This document shows positions 59,765-64,000 of a stretch of 64,000 nucleotides of DNA, in pieces; position 1 is the first letter of the stretch; each line of letters opens with the position of its first letter. The translations under genes were made by a program, and so were the position numbers. The stretch lies in NCBI RefSeq assembly GCF_020283565.1, contig NC_060061.1, positions 43,127,362 to 43,191,361 of the forward strand, in the 5' to 3' direction. The notes under the pieces are model-generated. The model did not search any database. It saw nothing but the letters and a program-made list of their open reading frames with translations, and was not told the origin of the DNA. The DNA is from Trifolium pratense. Taxonomy: Eukaryota; Streptophyta; Magnoliopsida; Fabales; Fabaceae.

Positions 59765-59855
59765 ATAAGTGGAGTGTTCGAGGTTCGAACCTTGACTTTT
59801 GCATATATAATGTGAATGTTCATACCAACTGAACTAAGTTCATGAGAACTATTTA
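59765..59855 (+). mobile_element. SINE family 2, decayed copy
   Basis: GAGGTTCGAACCTTGAC (B-box-like) and CATACCAACTGAACTAAGTTC match the second half of the ACOS5-intron SINE. The A-box region is not clear. Confidence 0.5.
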
Positions 59856-60380
59856 ATCATCAATTTTACAATTTTGCAAATCACCAGTACTCATTTATCT
59901 ATCCTGAACCATCAAATTAGGTTGACTCGGACTGGTTTGATCAATTTTCATAATCTTTTTCGATCCATTTACACCCCTAACTCTAGAGACTAAAAAGTAA
60001 TCAATTGAGTCGAATAAAATTAATAAGGTGTTAATAAAAGAGTATGTAACATTTTCTTCAAAAGAACAATTTGAATTTGATTAGTGGAGACTCTATTTGA
60101 CGGGAAGTTCTACTCTATATTTTGTCTCATTATCTTGATTGTAAAAAAAAATTAGTTAAAAATATTTTTTATGCTGTTTTATATTTATTAGCCAATTCAA
60201 CAATTAATTTTATTAAATACATCAAATTCAGTCAACCGAACTAGTTTGTCAAGGTTCTCTTGTCTATAGACGACAAACACTATCAAATACTCATACACAT
60301 TTCAAATTTGAATTCAAGTAAAAATGTTCAACCGAGTTAGGCCTTCCAAATTTTTTTAATATGTAGACGAATAACACAGA

Positions 60381-60452
60381 GATGGTTGAAACCACTTGAT
60401 GCAATGACTGACCACAAAATCAGATTAAACTGACGGTGAAAGCAAAAAAAAA
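60381..60452 (+). mobile_element. SINE family 1, copy 4 (truncated)
   Basis: GATGGTTGAAACCACTTGAT, GACTGACCACAAAATCAGAT and GGTGAAAGC plus A's follow the same order as in copies 1 and 2. The 5' half with the B box is missing. Confidence 0.65.
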
Positions 60453-60594
60453 CTCACCTACATAACTACGATGTTCTGAATTATATTCCGATAAAAAATA
60501 TTCAACCTAATAATATCAAATTAATTATATCTTACAAACTAATTTGTTACGGAACATAGCCTTCATCACAATAATTCGTTGAACTGTAAGGGAA

Positions 60595-60768
60595 ATGCTA
60601 AACAGTGCCCCTGGGGCATTGATTAAGCATATTTAAAAGGAAATTTTATCTCGGAACTTGTGCATTCAAAACCTCGAAAATGTAAAAAGCTATGTTTTCA
60701 GTGTTAATTTTGTCTTTTATTTCTTTTTTTAGCATGCTTAACAAGTGTCTGGGGGCACTGTTTAACAT
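60595..60768. mobile_element. MITE family D, copy 2
   Basis: The left end ATGCTAAACAGTGCCCCTGG and the reverse complement of the right end, ATGTTAAACAGTGCCCCCAG, form inverted repeats continuing through TTAAGCAT. The same ends occur at 11164-11341. Confidence 0.75.
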
Positions 60769-60814
60769 GACCCTTATAGCTATAATAATTTATTTATGAT
60801 TACATATAGGGATG

Positions 60815-61045
60815 GGCATGGTTCGGTTTTGGAAGAAAACGGAACCGAATTGAACCAAAGTGTTTTCAAAATTCATAGTAACTGAACCAAACTGAACTGT
60901 TTGTCTTTCGAACTGAACCAAACCTAACTGTTAAAGTGGTTCAGTTTTATGGTTTTAAACCAAACCATAACTAATTTTCACTAAAAATAACTGAACCATT
61001 AAATCAAATTGAACCGAACCAAACTGATAATCATCAACCGGGTTT
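60815..61045. repeat. Degenerate AACCGAACC / GAACCAAA repeat region
   Basis: GAACCAAA, GAACCGAA, CTGAACC and TGGTTCAG variants recur every 10-20 bp, with inverted forms on the left side (GGTTCGGTTTTGG). It resembles a low-complexity foldback repeat common in plant intergenic DNA. No coding potential. Confidence 0.6.
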
Positions 61046-62211
61046 TGCATCAATTAATCAACAAAATTTCAATGGAAGAAAATGTTCAATGCATTTCTAA
61101 CTGAATTCAAGATGCAGATTCCATCATTCAACTCATGAGGCTTTACCTAAAGCTCTATCTCTTCAGATATAATAAGCTATAGTTTAATATGTACTCTATT
61201 TACAAACACCTTAAGTATTTTTATTTTCTGCGAAAAAAAGTTTTATTTTTTACTTTTTTATTTTCTTACTTGCTTTATTTTGGAATTGACCTTTCCTATA
61301 ATTTGGAATTGGTGTAAGTCAAATTTTATTTTAAAATTAAATACAAGCTTTAGTTGCTCGAAACATCTCTTTAGCTGCTGTGTACTCTATTTCTTTTATA
61401 CACATTACTTTCGCCGTCTCAAAATAAGTGTCACATTTAACTACTCTCTTAAGACATTGTAGTGATTATTTCACCTCTTAACTCTTTCACCTCAACCACC
61501 TGTTCTATATTTTTAATTAAATAATTTATTTTAAAGTTATTTTAATATTATATAATTATCAGTATTATTATTATTAATGATTTGTTAAAGGTGGTTTTAA
61601 TTACTTGGTCAATGCACACGTTTTTTCTGTTACTATCTTACCCATTTATTCCTACTTAATAGGATTCATGATTTTAATTGAGAAAAAGGTTTGGTATGTG
61701 ATGATATATAATATATATACATGGTCGTGGCTCAAGAATGAGAGCGTGTACATACATTCTTCAATTGATATATAGTTTGAGCATAATTCAATTTGATTAC
61801 TTCTAATAAAAATTGAGGTATTATCTTCCTGGATTACATCACCGGTGTCTATTAATTTTTGTCAGTTTTGTCACCTCAGATATGATTCATATCCGGGAAG
61901 GACATGTTGAATCATGGGGATTTGCGCTTACGAAGCAGATAAATCCTTAAGGACAGTGCGATCAGCACGCCTCATGTATTGTTTCATGATTCACTATTTT
62001 CAGGTCATCCTTGTTTGTGACTCGGTTGTTGTTTACTATGCGGTTGACATCAAACTACTACACTCACGAGAGATAAGTTTCTATGAACTCTATTTTAATT
62101 TATTCTCTATAATATTTGTTGAGTTATTTAAATTTATGTGGTTTATTATTCTGAGTAGGTCTAACTTTTACAACACCACCAAATTACGTTGGCTCGGATG
62201 AAGAAATTTAT

Positions 62212-62870
62212 CGAGGCTTTGTCTAACATGAAAGAGTGTTTTAAGTGGTGTATGATGCACAAGTGATGAATGAATAACACCGTAACAAATACAAATTTTA
62301 CAAAATCGATTTAAAGTTGAATAAACCTTCAATTTGGTCCATGAACTATCAATTTCTCTCCAATTTAGTCGCTAAACTATGGAAATATACTAAATAGTCC
62401 TTAAACTATTAATAATCAATCAATTTAGTCCCTATATTTTTAAAATAATCAATTTAGTCCCTATATTTTTAAAATAATTGAGGGACTAAATTGATGTATT
62501 AATAATAGTTTAATGACTATTTAGCATATTTTGATAGTTCAAGGACTAAATTGGAGAGAGATCGATAGTTTAAGGACTAAATCGACGGTTCATTCATTTA
62601 AAGTTTATATAGTATGGATCATCCATATTTTTTTTTAGAGAAATTGAAAATCATTTGATATGTCAAATCTTAATAGGTCTCAATAAATAACATATCACTT
62701 GATTTTCAATTTTTCTAAATTTTTTCATGTATAATCTATATGATATAAACTTTCAATCCAAAATAATGGATTTTATAAAATTCGTATTTGTTATAATGTT
62801 ATTCATAACTTTTATATCATGTACCACTCAAAATACCCTTTCACGTTAGAAGTGGCTATTTATTGAATTA
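62212..62870. mobile_element. MITE family A, copy 3, interrupted by a nested MITE
   Basis: The left arm (GCTTTGTCTAACATG, GTGTATGATGCACAAG, ACAAATTTTACAAAAT) and the right arm (AAAGTTTATATAG, GAAAATCATTTGATATGTC, GATATAAACTTTCAATCC, ATTCGTATTTGTTATAATG) are those of family A. They are separated by a 277-bp insertion at 62319-62595. Confidence 0.75.
62319..62595. mobile_element. Nested MITE with perfect 10-bp target duplication
   Basis: Termini GAATAAACCTTCAATTTGG and, on the other strand, GAATGAACCGTCGATTTAG are inverted repeats. ATTTAAAGTT flanks both sides (62309-62318 and 62596-62605). The interior repeats AATTTAGTCCCTATATTTTT and its complement. A 9-10 bp duplication points to a Mutator-type origin. 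Confidence 0.8.
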
Positions 62871-63016
62871 TCAATGTATAGTACTATCTATTTATGGAAT
62901 TTATTGCAAGGATAAAATGTAGAGTACTATTAACTAATCTTTGTTCGATGAAAGCTTTTTCACCCTTGCTCATGGTGAAGGAATTAGAAGAAAGAAATGG
63001 TGTGAGGAGTCGATCA

Positions 63017-63300
63017 ACAGAAGATCTTCAATCAAATCAAAGAAACTTTGTTTTTTGTTTTGTTTACAATGAGCGGGGGATCGAACCCAGGACCTATAAC
63101 GTACTATCCAAACCCCTCACCACTAGACCAAACCTAGTGGCTTATCATTCAAGTTGTACATCACTGTCGAGGACAAATCACTCAAACAGAAGATCTTCGA
63201 TCAAATCAAAGAAACTTTGTTGAATCCATTAGTGTTCATGCAACCAATGCTATGTAAATTATTCAAGTTGTACATCACTGTCGAGGACAAATCACTTAGC
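63017..63300 (+). repeat. Interleaved direct repeats
   Basis: ACAGAAGATCTTC followed by ATCAAATCAAAGAAACTTTG occurs at about 63017 and 63186. ATTCAAGTTGTACATCACTG followed by TCGAGGACAAATCACT occurs at about 63147 and 63262. The order a-b-a-b suggests one imperfect tandem duplication of about 115-170 bp with later indels. Confidence 0.65.
63071..63140 (-). mobile_element. SINE-like tRNA-derived fragment
   Basis: On the minus strand, GGTTTGGTCTAGTGGTGAGG (A-box-like) is followed by GTCCTGGGTTCGATCCCCCG (B-box-like). It lies inside the interleaved direct repeats at 63017-63300. It is not a complete tRNA fold. Confidence 0.6.
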
Positions 63301-64000
63301 TTTGTGCTGACAAATATTTGAGAGAGCAATGTACTACCTTAGTCAACAAATTATGCATTATTTAGTTTAGCAACTCAAAAACACTTAAAATTTGTAGTTA
63401 ACACTCTTTGGGGAGATAAGGAATTTATAGCTGATGATGGATAGAGTTCTTTTCTTGACGTAATCTCTTAAACAAAGAGAATTTCAAATGAGAGCTATTA
63501 GTTTGTTATAACACAAAAGTACTTAAAAAAAATGAAATAAACCACTAAATCGGTTTCCGATTATATAAGACACTCTAAAAAATGTAATCAAAATTTGACT
63601 TACCTCGAAAATTTACTCCAAGGTATTGCGTTATTTTGTTAGGACTACAAATAGTTTTTTACTTGCAAATTAATTTGAATACTGCTTTCGTGGGAAGTGG
63701 ATTTGACACAATTTGAATTGTTCCTAACCATCTAATAAAAAATGAATGATTGAATGATGCAAAATTAACTCCACTGATCTGATTAATTGGAGCCATTAGA
63801 TTTGTTTTATACAGTTAAATTTGTGAGGACACTTATAGTAGGATGCTTGTTTGCTTACATACTAATAAAGTAAAGTAAAGCTTATTTTAGTTGGTGAATA
63901 TTACATTATATATATCGGAGCGGGATTCGAACTCTGTCGGTTATTCGCGGTATAATTTCTAGGACAAAACTTATGCACATTCCTTAAGTGCAGTTTTTGT

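Larger units (their letters stand above)
58330..64000. other. Gene-free region at the right end
   Basis: No gene is supported over 5.6 kb. It contains MITEs (58617-58794, 60595-60768, 62212-62870 with a nested element), SINE-like fragments (59765-59855, 60381-60452, 63071-63140 and possibly 63915-63945), a low-complexity AACCGAACC-type region (60815-61045) and direct repeats at 63017-63300. The frame at 61914-62201 has no recognisable domain or splice partners. Confidence 0.55.

Noticed and set aside
61914..62201. 95-codon frame near the right end
   Set aside because: No recognised motif, and it lies in repeat-rich DNA beside a MITE. Not excluded as a decayed transposon piece, but not supported as a gene.
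1..64000. CRISPR array, phage defence locus or biosynthetic operon
   Set aside because: The window is plant nuclear DNA with spliced genes. Direct repeats found are transposon duplications, a coding minisatellite or local tandem copies, with no regular spacer pattern.

Overview
This is a stretch of nuclear DNA from a flowering plant, almost certainly a legume and most likely Medicago or a close relative. That rests on the AT-rich intergenic DNA, GT-AG introns, plant-specific families (fasciclin-like AGP, classical AGP, ACOS5, plant NF-YB, plant DEK) and many short SINE- and MITE-like repeats of types I associate with Medicago. The species assignment is inference. There are no bacterial operons, CRISPR arrays, rRNA genes or intact tRNA genes.

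Eight protein-coding genes are supported, in this order: (1) a Nudix hydrolase (+, CDS 2811-6732, 8 coding exons plus a 5'UTR exon); (2) a two-fasciclin-domain arabinogalactan protein (-, 9658-10908); (3) an ACOS5-type fatty acyl-CoA synthetase of sporopollenin synthesis (-, 16835-19983, 6 exons); (4) a classical AGP (-, 22552-23223); (5, 6) a tandem pair of intronless-CDS, RRM-containing CFIm68/CPSF6-like proteins (+, 27740-29869 and 34750-36741); (7) an NF-YB subunit (-, 41072-41626); (8) a DEK-domain chromatin protein (-, 49232-57376, 11 coding exons plus a 5'UTR exon). I rebuilt the exon structures by hand. Every junction uses GT-AG, phases close, and the products have family-typical lengths.

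The rest is gene-poor DNA full of small mobile elements. Several have clear terminal inverted repeats or target-site duplications: a 1.16 kb Mutator-like element at 25867-27027, a Tourist-like MITE at 15092-15498, a SINE with a 17-bp duplication inside an ACOS5 intron, and a MITE inserted into another MITE at 62319-62595. There are also decayed LINE RNase H pieces.

The genes do not form a pathway; they are ordinary neighbours on a plant chromosome. The most interesting points are the tandem CFIm68-like pair, whose conserved downstream sequence suggests a shared spliced 3'UTR that could feed nonsense-mediated decay, and the DEK gene's expanded 12-residue acidic/basic repeat. I found no convincing undescribed biological system.
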